The position numbers were made by a program, and so were the translations under genes. This document shows positions 29,873-39,824 of a stretch of 64,000 bases of DNA, piece by piece; within the stretch, counting starts at the first letter, position 1; each line of letters starts with the position of its first letter. The stretch lies in NCBI GenBank assembly GCA_963754265.1, contig CAVWFB010000009.1, forward strand, positions 124,001 to 188,000, written 5' to 3'. This DNA is from AC-32 sp963754265 (GTDB taxonomy: Bacteria; Actinomycetota; Thermoleophilia; Gaiellales; Gaiellaceae). The notes below the pieces were generated by a model. The model was not told the origin of the DNA and searched no databases. It saw only the letters and a list, made by a program, of their open reading frames with translations.

Positions 29873-30268
29873 ATGGCCGCGTACACGAAGGTGAATCTCA
29901 AGGAAGACGTCGACGACCAGGCTCCGAACTTCGGCCTCGCTCCCGACCTCGAGGCCCGCATGGCACGCGTGCCGCTCGAGCTCGAGCACTCCGGGATCAG
30001 CTATCAGCGACTGGCGCCGAACTTCCGGGTTCCGTTCGGCCACCGGCACAAGACCCAGGAGGAGATCTACCTCGTCGTCAACGGGAGCATGCGGATCAAG
30101 CTCGAGGACGAGATCGTCGAGCTGAAGCAGTGGGATGCGGTGCGCGTCCCGAAGGAGACGACGCGTGGGTTCGAGTCCGGCTCCGAAGGCGTCGAGCTGA
30201 TCGCGATCGGCGCGCCGCACACCGGCCCGGGGGACGCGGAGGTCGAGCAGGGGTGGTGGAGCGACTGA
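29873..30268 (+). CDS. Cupin domain protein
   Basis: A 131-residue single-domain cupin (small beta barrel, likely metal binding). The motif FGHRHKTQEEIYLVVNGSM supplies the two His and the Glu ligands of cupin motif 1, and KETTRGFESGSEG corresponds to motif 2 with its His missing. ATG 29873 follows an AGGAGG ribosome binding site. The substrate is unknown. It is divergent from leuS with about 40 bases between the cupin start and the leuS leader frame. Confidence 0.75.
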   Translation: MAAYTKVNLKEDVDDQAPNFGLAPDLEARMARVPLELEHSGISYQRLAPNFRVPFGHRHKTQEEIYLVVNGSMRIKLEDEIVELKQWDAVRVPKETTRGFESGSEGVELIAIGAPHTGPGDAEVEQGWWSD

Positions 30269-30289
30269 GGTGAGACTGCGGGGGGAAGC

Positions 30290-30295
30290 TAGGCT
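30290..30295 (+). promoter_or_regulatory. -10 box (TAGGCT) for the EamA transporter
   Basis: TAGGCT fits TANNNT and ends exactly seven bases before ATG 30303; no ribosome binding site lies between, so the mRNA is probably leaderless. Confidence 0.45.
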
Positions 30296-30302
30296 CACGC
30301 CG

Positions 30303-31229
30303 ATGGCCGGCCGCCTCGACAGGGTCCCCGGAATCGTGCTCGTCAGCCTCGCCGCGGCGATGTGGGGCCTCGACGGGCTGATCCGCAAGCCCCTCTCGGA
30401 GTCGACCTCCGCGTACACGATCGTCTTCGGCGAGCACGTCGTGCTCGTGCTGCTGACGCTGCCGCTACTGGTGGCCGCCTTCCGCTCGCTCTGGCGGGCC
30501 GGCTGGTCATACGTGGCCGCGGGAGTCGCCGTCGGTGCCGGCGCCTCCGCGATCGCGACGATCCTCTTCACCAAGGCCCTCTTGCACGGCGATTTCATCA
30601 CCGTCGTCGTCCTGCAGAAGGTGCAGCCGCTGATCGCGGTCTTCGGCGCGTGGCTGGTGCTCAAGGAACAGCCTCGGCGCGGCTTCGCCTGGTTCCTGCT
30701 GCCGGCGCTTGCCGGCGTCTGGCTGATCGCGCTGCCCCACCCGCTCGACCCGCACGCCCACGGGCTGACGCCGATCGTCGAAACACTCGTCGCCGCGGCG
30801 CTCTGGGGCATGGGCACCGTGTTCGGACGGCTGCTGAGCCGCCGGCTCTCTTTCGACCACGTGTCGACGGTGCGCTTCGGCTTCGGCCTCATCGCCAGCG
30901 CCTGCGCCTTGCCGATCGTGGGCGCCGCCGCGTTCTCGAATGCGCATGACAGCTTCTGGATCGCGGTGCTCGCCATCGTCACGGGCTTCCTGGCCCTCGG
31001 GCTCTACTACTACGGGCTCCGGCGAACGCCGGCGGTCCTGGCAGCCCTCGGCGAGCTGGCGTTCCCGGTCACCGCCGCGATCGTCGGGATCTACGTCTTC
31101 GACAGCTCGCTGCGCTGGACGCAGTGGCTCGGCGTCGCGATCACCGTGGGCGTGATCAGCTTCTTGCCGATCCGCCACCGCGAGATCGTGAGTGCGCCGG
31201 CGCCAGAGCCGGCACTCGCCAGCTCCTAG
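30303..31229 (+). CDS. EamA/DMT superfamily transporter
   Basis: A 308-residue membrane protein with ten hydrophobic helices in two repeats of five, the drug/metabolite transporter layout. The AAMWGLDGLIRKPL start and the second-half AALWGMGTVFGRLLS repeat show the internal duplication. Such proteins export amino acids, metabolites or drugs. Its end overlaps by four bases that of the convergent livK-type gene. The substrate is unknown. Confidence 0.85.
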   Translation: MAGRLDRVPGIVLVSLAAAMWGLDGLIRKPLSESTSAYTIVFGEHVVLVLLTLPLLVAAFRSLWRAGWSYVAAGVAVGAGASAIATILFTKALLHGDFITVVVLQKVQPLIAVFGAWLVLKEQPRRGFAWFLLPALAGVWLIALPHPLDPHAHGLTPIVETLVAAALWGMGTVFGRLLSRRLSFDHVSTVRFGFGLIASACALPIVGAAAFSNAHDSFWIAVLAIVTGFLALGLYYYGLRRTPAVLAALGELAFPVTAAIVGIYVFDSSLRWTQWLGVAITVGVISFLPIRHREIVSAPAPEPALASS

Positions 31230-32434
31230 CGAACGCGGAACAATCCGCCGAAGACGACCCAGTGCCCGTTGTGGTAGCGCTCCAGCTTCGCCTGGTCGAG
31301 CGGAAAGTGGTCGGTCGCGCTCGTCTTGACGGTGACGCCCGGGAGCAGGAACGGGTCGTTCTTGATGTTCAGCCGCAGAGCCGCCTTCATGATGCTGTCC
31401 CGCGTCGGGTTCTTGCCCGCCTGCTTGAGCGTCGCGACGAACGTGTGCGCGGCCGACATGCCGTAGACCGCGTAGACGTCGTTCGGGTTTCCGCCCTTGT
31501 AGCGCTTCATGATCGAGCGGTAGAGCCTGATCCCGGGATCCTTCGCCCAGTGCGCGTCGGTCGGGTCCTTGAGGAAGACGATGCTGAGCGAGCCTTCGGT
31601 CTGCTTCTTGTTCGTCCCGTTGGTCGCGAGGCCCATGATGTTGGCCGCGCTCGAGACGGCGTTGACATACACCTTCGGCCGCCAGCCGAGCCTGCGCGCG
31701 TAGACGTAGGTCTGGATCGCGAACTTCGGCGTCGCGAACAGCATCAGCGTGCTCACCCGCGCGCCCTTGAGGCGCGCGACCTGTGACTGGACGTCCGGGT
31801 CGGTGACGTCGTAGTTCTGCTTCGAGACGATCAGCTTCGCCTTCGAGCCGAGCCCGTTCGTCAAGCCCCTCAGCAGGTCCTTGCCGTAGTCGTCGTTCTG
31901 GTAGAGGACGCCGATGCGGGCCTTCGGGCTCGTCTTGGCGACATAGCGGCCGTAGATCGTGCCCTCGGCGCGATAGTTCGGCTGGTAGCCGATCGTCCAG
32001 GGGAACTGCTTGTAGTCCGTGCCCCAGGTGGTCGCACCGCTGGCCACGAAGAGCTGCGGCACCTTGATCGCGTTCAGGTACGGCCGCGTCGCCTGGTTCT
32101 GCTCGGTGCCGAGGCTGTTGAAGATCGCGAAGACCTTGTCCTGCTGGACGAGCTCGCGCGTCTGCTCGCTCGTCCTGGCCGGGTCGTAGCCGTCGTCCTT
32201 GTAGATGTACTTGATCTTGCGCTTGTTGACGCCGCCCTTCGAGTTGGCGTACTTGAAGTAGGCGGCTGCGCCACGGGCGACCGACTGATAGGCGGACGCC
32301 GAGCCCGTCAGGGGCGTCGTCCCGCCGATCACGACCTCGGTCGAGGTGACTCCCGGCGTGGACGCTCCCGACGCGGCGGCGGCGATCCCCAGTGCGACCA
32401 ACGACCCCAAAATGACGTGGACCCTGCTCTTCAT
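31226..32434 (-). CDS. livK: Branched-chain amino acid ABC transporter, substrate-binding protein
   Basis: A 402-residue periplasmic-type binding protein of the Peripla_BP_6 family. The signal peptide covers about residues 1-24 (SRVHVILGSLVALGIAAAASG) and lacks a lipobox Cys. The mature part begins TSTEVVIGGTTPLTGSASAY, the usual start of LivJ/LivK-like proteins. It is the last gene of the liv cluster, five bases after livM. Such proteins bind leucine, isoleucine, valine or related amides and aromatic acids; the ligand cannot be fixed here. Confidence 0.88.
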   Translation of the reverse strand: MKSRVHVILGSLVALGIAAAASGASTPGVTSTEVVIGGTTPLTGSASAYQSVARGAAAYFKYANSKGGVNKRKIKYIYKDDGYDPARTSEQTRELVQQDKVFAIFNSLGTEQNQATRPYLNAIKVPQLFVASGATTWGTDYKQFPWTIGYQPNYRAEGTIYGRYVAKTSPKARIGVLYQNDDYGKDLLRGLTNGLGSKAKLIVSKQNYDVTDPDVQSQVARLKGARVSTLMLFATPKFAIQTYVYARRLGWRPKVYVNAVSSAANIMGLATNGTNKKQTEGSLSIVFLKDPTDAHWAKDPGIRLYRSIMKRYKGGNPNDVYAVYGMSAAHTFVATLKQAGKNPTRDSIMKAALRLNIKNDPFLLPGVTVKTSATDHFPLDQAKLERYHNGHWVVFGGLFRVR

Positions 32435-32439
32435 CCCCG

Positions 32440-33453
32440 TTAGGGACGAGTGTACAACCGGGTTGTTAGCGGCTCGGCGAGCCGGCGGAGCAGGCCGCCG
32501 GCGCCGCTCGGGAGCAGGATCATGACGAGGATGATGGCCGCGCCGTAGACGAAATCGGGCACGCCGGGCTTGCTCGAGACCCGCGTCGAGAGGTCCGGCA
32601 GGTACTGCACGAAGAGCGCGCCGAGCACCATCCCGGGAAGCGAGCCGAGACCACCGACGACGGCGCCGACGAGGATCAGGATCGAGAGCAGGAACGTGAA
32701 CGTCAGCGGATTGACGATCTCGTCCTGGATCGCGAGCAGCGCGCCGGCGACCCCCGCGTAGACGCCGCTGATCGCGAAGGCGAGCGTCTTGTAGCGGGCG
32801 AGGTTCACCCCGGCCGAAACGGCCGCGACCTCGCTGTCCCTGACCGCCCGGAACAGCCGCCCGAGCCCGCCGCGGACGATCAGCCACATGATCAGGAAGC
32901 CGACCAGGCCGATCGCCCAGGTCAGGTAGTAGAGGAAGTGGTTCTGCGTCATCGAGTGCCCGAAGATCGTGACCGTGCCGCTGATCCCGGTCACCTGCTC
33001 TGGCGACGACTCGAGCAGGCGCAGGCCCTGGCCGCCGCCGGTGAGGCCGGAGAATTTCCGCAGCAGCGACGGCATCGCCACTGCGAACGCGAAGGTGGCG
33101 AGAGCCAGGTAGAGGCCGGAGAGGCGGAGCGCGGGCAGGCCGATCAGGAAGCCGACGACCCCGGCCGCGAGACCGGCGAGCGGGATCGTCCACACGTCCC
33201 GCCAGTGCTCGTGCACGACGAGCGCGGCCGTCGTGTAGCCGCCGATCGCCATCAAGGCGCCGTGCCCGAGCGAGATCTGGCCCGTGTAGCCGGTGAGCAG
33301 GTTCAGTCCGACGATCGCGATGAAGAAGACGCCAGCGTGCGCGAGGTCGCGGGAATGGAAGTCGCTGACGAAGATGGGCGCGACGAGGTAGACGAACACC
33401 GCCGCGGCGGCGATGAGCAACCAGAGCCCGACGCCGAGGGCGCGACGACCCAT
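32440..33453 (-). CDS. livM: Branched-chain amino acid ABC transporter permease LivM
   Basis: A 337-residue inner membrane permease with about ten hydrophobic helices. The LLTGYTGQISLGHGALMAIGGY segment and the cytoplasmic coupling loop FRAVRDSEVAAVSAGVNLARYK (split by the EAA-like motif) are typical of LivM. Its ATG shares one base with the livH stop (TGATG), so the two permeases are translated together and form the heterodimeric channel. Confidence 0.92.
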   Translation of the reverse strand: MGRRALGVGLWLLIAAAAVFVYLVAPIFVSDFHSRDLAHAGVFFIAIVGLNLLTGYTGQISLGHGALMAIGGYTTAALVVHEHWRDVWTIPLAGLAAGVVGFLIGLPALRLSGLYLALATFAFAVAMPSLLRKFSGLTGGGQGLRLLESSPEQVTGISGTVTIFGHSMTQNHFLYYLTWAIGLVGFLIMWLIVRGGLGRLFRAVRDSEVAAVSAGVNLARYKTLAFAISGVYAGVAGALLAIQDEIVNPLTFTFLLSILILVGAVVGGLGSLPGMVLGALFVQYLPDLSTRVSSKPGVPDFVYGAAIILVMILLPSGAGGLLRRLAEPLTTRLYTRP

Positions 33454-34355
33454 CAGACCCGCCTCACCGCCTCCCGGCCGAACAGGCCTGTCGGCCGAAT
33501 GAGCAGCACGCCGAGGATGACGGCGAGGGCCACCGGCAGCCGCAGCTCCGTCCCGACCCAGTCGACGTAGGTCCCGATCAGGTTGACGAGGACTCCGAGC
33601 AACAGGCTTCCCACCACCGCGCCGAAGGGGCTGTCGATTCCGCCGAGGACGGCGCCCGCGAATGCGTACAGGAGCACCGGCTGCATCAGGTTCTGGTCGA
33701 AGCTCGCCAGGGCGGGCGCGGTCAGCATTCCGGAGACCGCCCCCATCGCGGCCGCCAGGCCCCACCCGAGCGCGAGCATCCAGCTCACCCGGATGCCCAG
33801 CAGGCGGCTCGCCTCGGGGTTGACCGCCGCCGCCCGCGACGCCAGCCCGAGCTTGGTGAACCGGAAGAAGAGCCAGAACAGCCCGACGGCGCCAAGCGAC
33901 ACGGCGATCGTGCCGAGATCCTGGATCGAGAAGGCGACGCCGGCGACGTCGATCGGCCGGGTCGAGAAGGCGTTCGGCAGGCTGCGAACCTCCGGCGACC
34001 AGATCCAGCGTGCGGCGCCGTTGACGACGAAGAACAGTCCCAGGGTGACGATCACCACCGTCAGCACCGGCGCGTCCTCGACGGGCCGGATGACCGCGCG
34101 CTCGACGAGGATCCCGCCCAGGAACGAGATCCCGATGGTGAGGGCGAACGCCGCCCAGTAGGAGAGCCCGTGGTGGACGAGCGACCAGGCGATGAAGGTC
34201 GAGAACATCGCCATCTCGCCCTGGGCGAAGTTGAGGACGCCGGTGGAGCGGTAGATCAGGACGAGCGCGAGCGCCAGCGTCGCCCAGACGCCGCCGGAGG
34301 CCAGGCCGACCACGATCTGCTGGGCAAGCTCGGTCCAGTCGAAGGCGAGGAGCAT
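33453..34355 (-). CDS. livH: Branched-chain amino acid ABC transporter permease LivH
   Basis: A 300-residue permease with about eight membrane segments, partner of LivM. The GLASGGVWATLALALVLIYRSTGVLNFAQGEMAM start (two adjacent motifs) and the coupling loop RAAAVNPEASRLLGIRV are diagnostic. It lies 98 bases after livF, with a dispersed repeat in that gap, so it may have its own promoter or depend on readthrough. Confidence 0.92.
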   Translation of the reverse strand: MLLAFDWTELAQQIVVGLASGGVWATLALALVLIYRSTGVLNFAQGEMAMFSTFIAWSLVHHGLSYWAAFALTIGISFLGGILVERAVIRPVEDAPVLTVVIVTLGLFFVVNGAARWIWSPEVRSLPNAFSTRPIDVAGVAFSIQDLGTIAVSLGAVGLFWLFFRFTKLGLASRAAAVNPEASRLLGIRVSWMLALGWGLAAAMGAVSGMLTAPALASFDQNLMQPVLLYAFAGAVLGGIDSPFGAVVGSLLLGVLVNLIGTYVDWVGTELRLPVALAVILGVLLIRPTGLFGREAVRRV

Positions 34356-34369
34356 CAGTAGCCCAGTGA

Positions 34370-34440
34370 GCCGCCGCTCGCGGCGGCGCCGTCAGGACGC
34401 GCGGGCTTTGCCTGCGCGTCCGTCTGAAATGACCGGTCGA
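34370..34440 (+). repeat. Two-hairpin dispersed repeat, family 1, copy A
   Basis: Three parts in order. Hairpin 1: GCCGCCGC, a TC loop, GCGGCGGC (34370-34387). Hairpin 2: GGACGCGCGGGC, a TTT loop, GCCTGCGCGTCC (34395-34421; 12 pairs including one G-U). Conserved tail: GTCTGAAATGACCGGTCGA (34422-34440), which holds the palindrome GACCGGTC. Copy B lies at 39756-39822 in the opposite orientation. This copy is in the livF-livH gap, antisense to the operon. Confidence 0.7.
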
Positions 34441-34453
34441 GACTCTCCATGGC

Positions 34454-35170
34454 TCAATAACCGAGGTAGGAGCGTCTGACGGACTCGTTGCGGCGCAGCT
34501 CGGCGCTCGAGCCCTCGACCGCGACCTTGCCGACCTCGAGCACGTACGCCCGTGACGAGGCCTCGAGCGCGAGCACGGCGTTCTGCTCGACGACGAGCAC
34601 GGCCAGTCCCTCGCGCTCGTTCAGCTCGCCGACGATCTGGAAGATCTCGCTCACCACCATCGGCGCGAGCCCGAGCGACGGCTCGTCGAGCAGGACGAGC
34701 TTGGGTCGCAGCATCAGCGCCCGCGCGAGCGCGAGCATCTGCTGCTCGCCGCCGCTGAGCGTCCCGGCCGTCTGGCGCGCGCGGTCCTCGAGCCAGGGGA
34801 AGTACGAGAGCACGCGTTGCTCGTCCTCGCGGATGCCGGCCCGGTCGCGCCGCACGTACGCGCCGAGACGGAGGTTCTCGCGCACGCTCAGGTCCGTGAG
34901 CGTGCCTCGGCCTTCGGGCACATGGGCGATCCCGAGCCGCGCGACGGCCTCGGGCGGGCGGCGCGAGATGCGATTGCCGGCGAACACGATCTCGCCGCTT
35001 CTCTTCACGGTTCCCGAGACCGCCCGCAGTGTCGTCGTCTTGCCGGCGCCGTTGGCACCGAGGACCGCGACGACCTCGCCCTCCCCCACGGTCAGCGAAA
35101 CGCCGTGGAGAGCCTTCACGGGCCCGTAGCGGGCCTCGACGTCGTCGAGCTGCAGCAGCGGCTCAGGCAT
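34454..35170 (-). CDS. livF: Branched-chain amino acid ABC transporter ATPase LivF
   Basis: A 238-residue ABC ATPase. Walker A GANGAGKTT, signature LSGGEQQMLA and Walker B LVLLDEPSLGLAP are all intact, followed by the H-loop region with LVVEQNA, where Gln replaces His as is usual in LivF. ATG 35170 lies eight bases inside the end of livG. It pairs with LivG to power LivHM. Confidence 0.94.
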   Translation of the reverse strand: MPEPLLQLDDVEARYGPVKALHGVSLTVGEGEVVAVLGANGAGKTTTLRAVSGTVKRSGEIVFAGNRISRRPPEAVARLGIAHVPEGRGTLTDLSVRENLRLGAYVRRDRAGIREDEQRVLSYFPWLEDRARQTAGTLSGGEQQMLALARALMLRPKLVLLDEPSLGLAPMVVSEIFQIVGELNEREGLAVLVVEQNAVLALEASSRAYVLEVGKVAVEGSSAELRRNESVRRSYLGY

Positions 35171-35867
35171 CCACCGCTCCCAGGTAGGCCTCGACCACGC
35201 CCTGGTCGCCCTGCACCTCGGCCGGTGTGCCGCTCGCGATCAGCCGGCCGAAGTCGAGCACGTGCACACGGTCGGCGATCCCCATGACGAGGCCCATGTG
35301 GTGCTCGACGAGCAGGATCGTGAGCTCGAGGTTCGCCTGCAGGAGCCGGATCAGGGAGCCGAGCTCGCCGACCTCCTCGTGGTTCAGCCCGCCGGCCGGC
35401 TCGTCGAGCAGAAGGAGCCGCGGCCCCGAGGCGAGCGCCCGGGCGAGCTCGACCCGCTTCTGTGTCCCGTAGGGCAGCTCGGCCGCCCGGCGGTGGGCGA
35501 GCCCGGCGAGGCCGGTGTAGCTCAGCACCTCGCGCGCGCCGGGGCCGCGGCGGGCGTGCCTGCCGAGCAGCACGTGCTCGAGCACGGTCATCGACCCGAA
35601 CAGCTCGACGTTCTGGAAGGTCCGGGCGATCCCGCGCTTGACGATCCGGTGCGGCGGGGTCCGCAGCAGCGTCGTGCCCTCGAAGGCGATCTCGCCGGCA
35701 TCGGCCCCGTACACACGCGTGATCAGGTTGAACATCGTCGTCTTGCCGGCCCCGTTCGGGCCGATCAGTCCGACGATCTCGCCCTCCCCCACCTCGAAGG
35801 AGACGTCGTCGACGGCGACGATGCCGCCGAACCTGCGCCTCACGTGCTCGACCGTGAGCATCGCCAT
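35163..35867 (-). CDS. livG: Branched-chain amino acid ABC transporter ATPase LivG
   Basis: A 234-residue ABC ATPase, first gene of the livGFHMK cluster. Walker A GPNGAGKTT, a signature region reading LPYGTQKRVELARAL (the LivG form of LSGGQ), Walker B LLLLDEPAGGLNHEE and H-loop LVEHHMGLVM are present. A TAGAGT -10 box (35882-35877 on the minus strand) ends nine bases before ATG 35867, giving the cluster promoter. Confidence 0.94.
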   Translation of the reverse strand: MAMLTVEHVRRRFGGIVAVDDVSFEVGEGEIVGLIGPNGAGKTTMFNLITRVYGADAGEIAFEGTTLLRTPPHRIVKRGIARTFQNVELFGSMTVLEHVLLGRHARRGPGAREVLSYTGLAGLAHRRAAELPYGTQKRVELARALASGPRLLLLDEPAGGLNHEEVGELGSLIRLLQANLELTILLVEHHMGLVMGIADRVHVLDFGRLIASGTPAEVQGDQGVVEAYLGAVDA

Positions 35868-35876
35868 CGGCGCTGG

Positions 35877-35882
35877 ACTCTA
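35877..35882 (-). promoter_or_regulatory. -10 box (TAGAGT) for the liv cluster
   Basis: TAGAGT on the minus strand fits TANNNT and lies nine bases before the livG ATG; the DUF255 gene ends only 22 bases further upstream on the same strand. Confidence 0.4.
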
Positions 35883-35903
35883 CGGCGGACGCGGTCGGGC
35901 GGT

Positions 35904-37796
<1,893 letters not shown>

Positions 37797-37803
37797 GCCC
37801 GAC

Positions 37804-37810
37804 TAGGCTA
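37804..37810. promoter_or_regulatory. Overlapping divergent -10 boxes (TAGGCT / TAGCCT)
   Basis: The sequence CTAGGCTAG gives TAGGCT on the plus strand (37804-37809) and TAGCCT on the minus strand (37810-37805). Each ends eight bases before a start codon: ATG 37818 (GNAT, plus) and ATG 37796 (DUF255, minus). Neither gene has a ribosome binding site, so two leaderless promoters occupy the same bases. Confidence 0.5.
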
Positions 37811-37817
37811 GCTCCCA

Positions 37818-38357
37818 ATGCTGGAGCTCAAGACCGAGCGGCTCGTCCTGCGCGCGCCCGTGCCCGAGGACGCGGAGGCCCTGGCGCCCATGTACGCGGA
37901 CCCCGAGGTGATGCGCTACGTCGGCGACGGGCGCACGCTCACGAAGGCTGAGACCGAGCTCTCGGTGCGGCGCATGATCGAACGGTGGGAGCTCGACGGC
38001 TTCGGGCTCTTCACCACCCTCCGGCAGGAGGACGAGGCGATCATCGGGCGCGTCGGGATCCTGATCTGGAACAGCGACACGTGGGAGCCGACCACGCGGG
38101 CGCAGCCGTCCGGGCCGACGGAGGTCGAGGTCGGCTACACGCTCGGCCGAGATTTCTGGGGACTGGGCTACGCGACCGAGTCGGCCGGCGCGGTCCGCGA
38201 CCACGCGCTCAACGGGCTCGGCGCAGAGCGGGTGATCGCGCTGATCATCCACGGGAACACGGCCTCCGAGAACGTGGCGCGCAAGCTCGGGCTCGAGTAC
38301 GAGCGCGACATCAGGCTGGGGCGGCGCGACGCGCAGCTCTTCGCCCTGGACACTTAG
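37818..38357 (+). CDS. GNAT acetyltransferase, RimJ/RimL-like
   Basis: A 179-residue acetyl-CoA-dependent N-acetyltransferase. The family layout is complete: TERLVLRAPVPEDAEALAPMY at the start, an EVGYTLGRDFWGLGYATESA motif carrying the acetyl-CoA pyrophosphate loop, and the NTASENVARKLGLEYE segment near the end. The acceptor (a protein N-terminus or small molecule) is unknown. It is followed 10 bases later by a PLP decarboxylase gene whose -10 box overlaps this gene's stop codon. Confidence 0.85.
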   Translation: MLELKTERLVLRAPVPEDAEALAPMYADPEVMRYVGDGRTLTKAETELSVRRMIERWELDGFGLFTTLRQEDEAIIGRVGILIWNSDTWEPTTRAQPSGPTEVEVGYTLGRDFWGLGYATESAGAVRDHALNGLGAERVIALIIHGNTASENVARKLGLEYERDIRLGRRDAQLFALDT

Positions 38358-38360
38358 AGT
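38355..38360 (+). promoter_or_regulatory. -10 box (TAGAGT) for the PLP decarboxylase gene
   Basis: TAGAGT includes the TAG stop of the GNAT gene and ends exactly seven bases before GTG 38368, again a leaderless layout. Confidence 0.4.
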
Positions 38361-38367
38361 CGCGCCT

Positions 38368-39741
38368 GTGAGCGAGTCGCGCGACCTGCTGAGCCGCACC
38401 GCCGAGATCGCGGCCGACTACCTCGAGAGCCTCGGCGAGCGGCCCGTGTTCCCGCGCACGACTCCGGAGGCGCTGCGGGAGGCGCTCGGCGGGCCGATGC
38501 CCGAGGAGCCTCTGGACCCCGACGAGGTGGTGGCAGAGCTCGCAGAGGCGGCCGAGCCCGGTGTCGTCGCAACGGGAAGCGGCCGCTACTTCGGCTTCGT
38601 GATCGGCGGCGCCGTTCCCGCGGCCCTGGCGGCCGACTGGCTCACCTCCGCCTGGGACCAGAACGCCGGCCTCTACGCCGGCGGCCCGTCTGCGTCGGTG
38701 GTCGAGCAGGTGACCCGGGAATGGCTCCTCGAGCTGCTCGGGCTGCCCGGCGAATCGTCCATCGGCTTCGTCACGGGCACGCAGATGGCGCACGTGACGG
38801 GGCTTGCCGCAGCGCGCTTCCACGTGCTCGACGGGGTCGGCTGGGACGTGAACCGCGACGGCCTCGCCGGCGCGCCGCCCGTCCGCGTGATCGTCGGCGA
38901 GAAGCGGCACGTGACCGTCGACCGGGCGCTGCGGCTGCTCGGCTTCGGTGCGCCGACGACGGTTGCAGCGGACGACCAGGGCCGCATGGAGGTCGCTGCG
39001 CTCCGGGAAGCGCTCGCCGGGGGGCCGGCCATCGTCTGCGCCCAGGCGGGCGAGGTGAACACCGGCGCCTTCGACCCGCTCCCGGAGATCGCGGATGCCT
39101 GTGAGGAGGCCGGCGCCTGGCTGCACGTGGACGGCGCCTTCGGCATCTGGGCGGCGGTCTCGCCGCGGCTTCGACACCTCGTCGCCGGCCTCGAGCGGGC
39201 CGACTCGTGGACGACCGACGCGCACAAGTGGCTGAACGTCCCCTATGACTCGGGCATCGTCCTCTGCGCTCATCCCGAGTCCCATCGCGCCGCGATGACG
39301 ATCTCTGCGTCGTACCTGATCCAGGACGAGGGGGCCCGCCGCGTGCGCGACCAGGTCGACTGGGTGCCGGAGTTCTCGCGCCGCGCCCGCGGCTTCGCCG
39401 TCTACGCGGCGCTGCGCTCGTTCGGCCGCAGCGGACTGGTGGAGCTCGTCGAGCGCTGCTGCGAGGGGGCGAGCCGCTTCGCCGAGGCGATCGCCGCTCT
39501 CGACGGCGTCGAGGTCCTGAACGAGGTCGTGCTCAACCAGGTGCTCTTCCGCTTCGAGTCGGACGAGCGCACCGACGAGGTGCTGCAGCGTGTGCAGGCG
39601 AGCGGGGAGATCTGGCTGAGCGGCACGACCTGGAACGGTCAAAAAGCGATCCGCGTCTCGGTCTCGAACTGGCAGACCACCGACGAGGAGATCGATCTCG
39701 CGGTCGAGTCCTTTTCGGCAGCCTTGCACGCGGTGGCGTAG
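38368..39741 (+). CDS. PLP-dependent group II decarboxylase / aminotransferase family enzyme
   Basis: A 457-residue fold-type I PLP enzyme related to aromatic-L-amino-acid and glutamate decarboxylases. The PLP Lys is in TTDAHKWLNVPYDSG (about residue 287), the Asp binding the pyridine nitrogen is in WLHVDGAFG, and SIGFVTGTQMAHVTGLAAAR forms the phosphate-binding region. The N-terminal helical part matches the family (TGSGRYFGFVIGG). The substrate amino acid cannot be named. GTG 38368 follows a -10 box by seven bases. Confidence 0.85.
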   Translation: MSESRDLLSRTAEIAADYLESLGERPVFPRTTPEALREALGGPMPEEPLDPDEVVAELAEAAEPGVVATGSGRYFGFVIGGAVPAALAADWLTSAWDQNAGLYAGGPSASVVEQVTREWLLELLGLPGESSIGFVTGTQMAHVTGLAAARFHVLDGVGWDVNRDGLAGAPPVRVIVGEKRHVTVDRALRLLGFGAPTTVAADDQGRMEVAALREALAGGPAIVCAQAGEVNTGAFDPLPEIADACEEAGAWLHVDGAFGIWAAVSPRLRHLVAGLERADSWTTDAHKWLNVPYDSGIVLCAHPESHRAAMTISASYLIQDEGARRVRDQVDWVPEFSRRARGFAVYAALRSFGRSGLVELVERCCEGASRFAEAIAALDGVEVLNEVVLNQVLFRFESDERTDEVLQRVQASGEIWLSGTTWNGQKAIRVSVSNWQTTDEEIDLAVESFSAALHAVA

Positions 39742-39755
39742 CGACTTCGACTGGG

Positions 39756-39822
39756 TCGACCGGTCATTTCAGACGGACACACGGGCAAGCCCGCGCGTCC
39801 TGAAGACGGCGCCGCAGGCGGC
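39756..39822 (-). repeat. Two-hairpin dispersed repeat, family 1, copy B
   Basis: Read on the minus strand: hairpin 1 GGCGCCGC with GCGGCGCC (39822-39804), hairpin 2 GGACGCGCGGGC, loop TT, GCCCGTGTGTCC (39800-39775), then the same GTCTGAAATGACCGGTCGA tail (39774-39756) as copy A. Two pairs in the second stem are G-U here where copy A has G-C, which keeps pairing on this strand only. It lies between the convergent ends of the PLP decarboxylase and HMG-CoA lyase genes. Confidence 0.7.
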
Positions 39823-39824
39823 GC

